Shown: piece by piece, positions 22,908 to 22,969 of the stretch | Layout of the letters: each line of letters begins with the position of its first letter | How positions within the stretch are numbered: the first letter of the stretch is position 1 | Source of the DNA: JAMCXS01 sp964459065 | GTDB taxonomy: Bacteria > Acidobacteriota > Terriglobia > UBA7540 | DNA length: 22,969 nt | Direction: 5' to 3' | Assembly: GCA_964459065.1 (NCBI GenBank) | Contig: CAYWMN010000031.1 | Coordinates: forward strand, 1 to 22,969 | The notes under the pieces: model-generated | The model's database searches: none | The model's input: only the letters and a program-made list of their open reading frames with translations | What the model was told of the DNA's origin: nothing | Program-made: the position numbers and the translations under genes

Positions 22908-22969
22908 CTAGCGGGTCAAGGGGCTCTCCCAGACGCGAAAAAGCAATTGCTTGAACTGGGCAAAGCGCT
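22908..22969 (-). CDS. MarR-type regulator, 3' end of a second copy (runs off the window)
   Basis: The last 62 bases repeat the 3' end of the MarR-type gene at 20248-20309, with one difference (22914 G versus 20254 A). It changes the third base of a Thr codon and is silent. The visible C-terminal residues (RFAQFKQLLFRVWESPLTR and the stop TAG) are identical. The similarity continues more weakly for about 37 bases past the stop, to near 22871, including one indel. The two copies are 2660 bases apart and have the same orientation. The rest of the gene lies outside the window. Confidence 0.75.
   Translation of the reverse strand, partial: RFAQFKQLLFRVWESPLTR

Overview
The window looks like a piece of a moderately GC-rich chromosome from a soil-type bacterium. 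My best guess is Acidobacteriota. The guess rests on the gene mix (a secreted GH28 enzyme, a secreted NHL-repeat protein with an Ig-like front domain, a glycine-zipper secreted protein, a TIGR04053-type radical SAM protein, a PAS-PAS hybrid kinase) and on frequent TTG/GTG starts. No rRNA or phylogenetic marker was compared, so this is an inference. There is no sign of phage, insertion sequences or CRISPR.

Layout. 1-59: 3' part of tRNA-His. 169-1800 (-): secreted GH28-like beta-helix enzyme. 1801-2256: gene-free, with small palindromes. 2257-4188 (+): hybrid sensor kinase. 4454-8931 (+): cysS, a class-III aminotransferase, a YraN-type protein and a galT-type uridylyltransferase; cysS has a good sigma70-type promoter and the later genes are closely spaced. 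9319-12498: a DedA-type membrane protein (+) converges on two minus-strand genes (YdjM/DUF457-like membrane protein and a diacylglycerol-kinase-type lipid kinase), followed upstream by a small secreted protein (-). 12782-13444 (+): secreted glycine-zipper protein. 13685-15614: a Crp-family regulator (+) convergent with a radical SAM/SPASM gene (-). 16027-18039 (+): ligA. 18178-18474 (-): IscA/HesB-like protein without cysteines. 18816-20132 (+): secreted NHL propeller. 20248-22811: MarR-type regulator (-) divergent from a membrane-anchored sulfatase-like enzyme (+). 22908-22969: the 3' end of a second, nearly identical MarR-type gene.

Most interesting points. (1) The Crp-family gene and the radical SAM gene share a composite operator of the form GTCACAC, 5-6 nt, TGTGACTTNNATCAC, in the same orientation relative to each gene and at nearly the same distance from each start. 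The regulator carries a CRP-type recognition helix (SRETVSR) that fits TGTGA half-sites, but it lacks an evident cAMP pocket and the FNR cysteine cluster. This suggests a two-gene regulon with an unknown signal and an unknown radical SAM product. (2) The MarR-type gene is present on both sides of the sulfatase-like gene with a 2660-bp period, which suggests a repeated regulator-enzyme module continuing beyond the window. (3) The IscA-like protein has no cysteine, and the sulfatase-like enzyme has Thr where sulfatases have the formylglycine Cys. These are two conserved folds with altered active sites.
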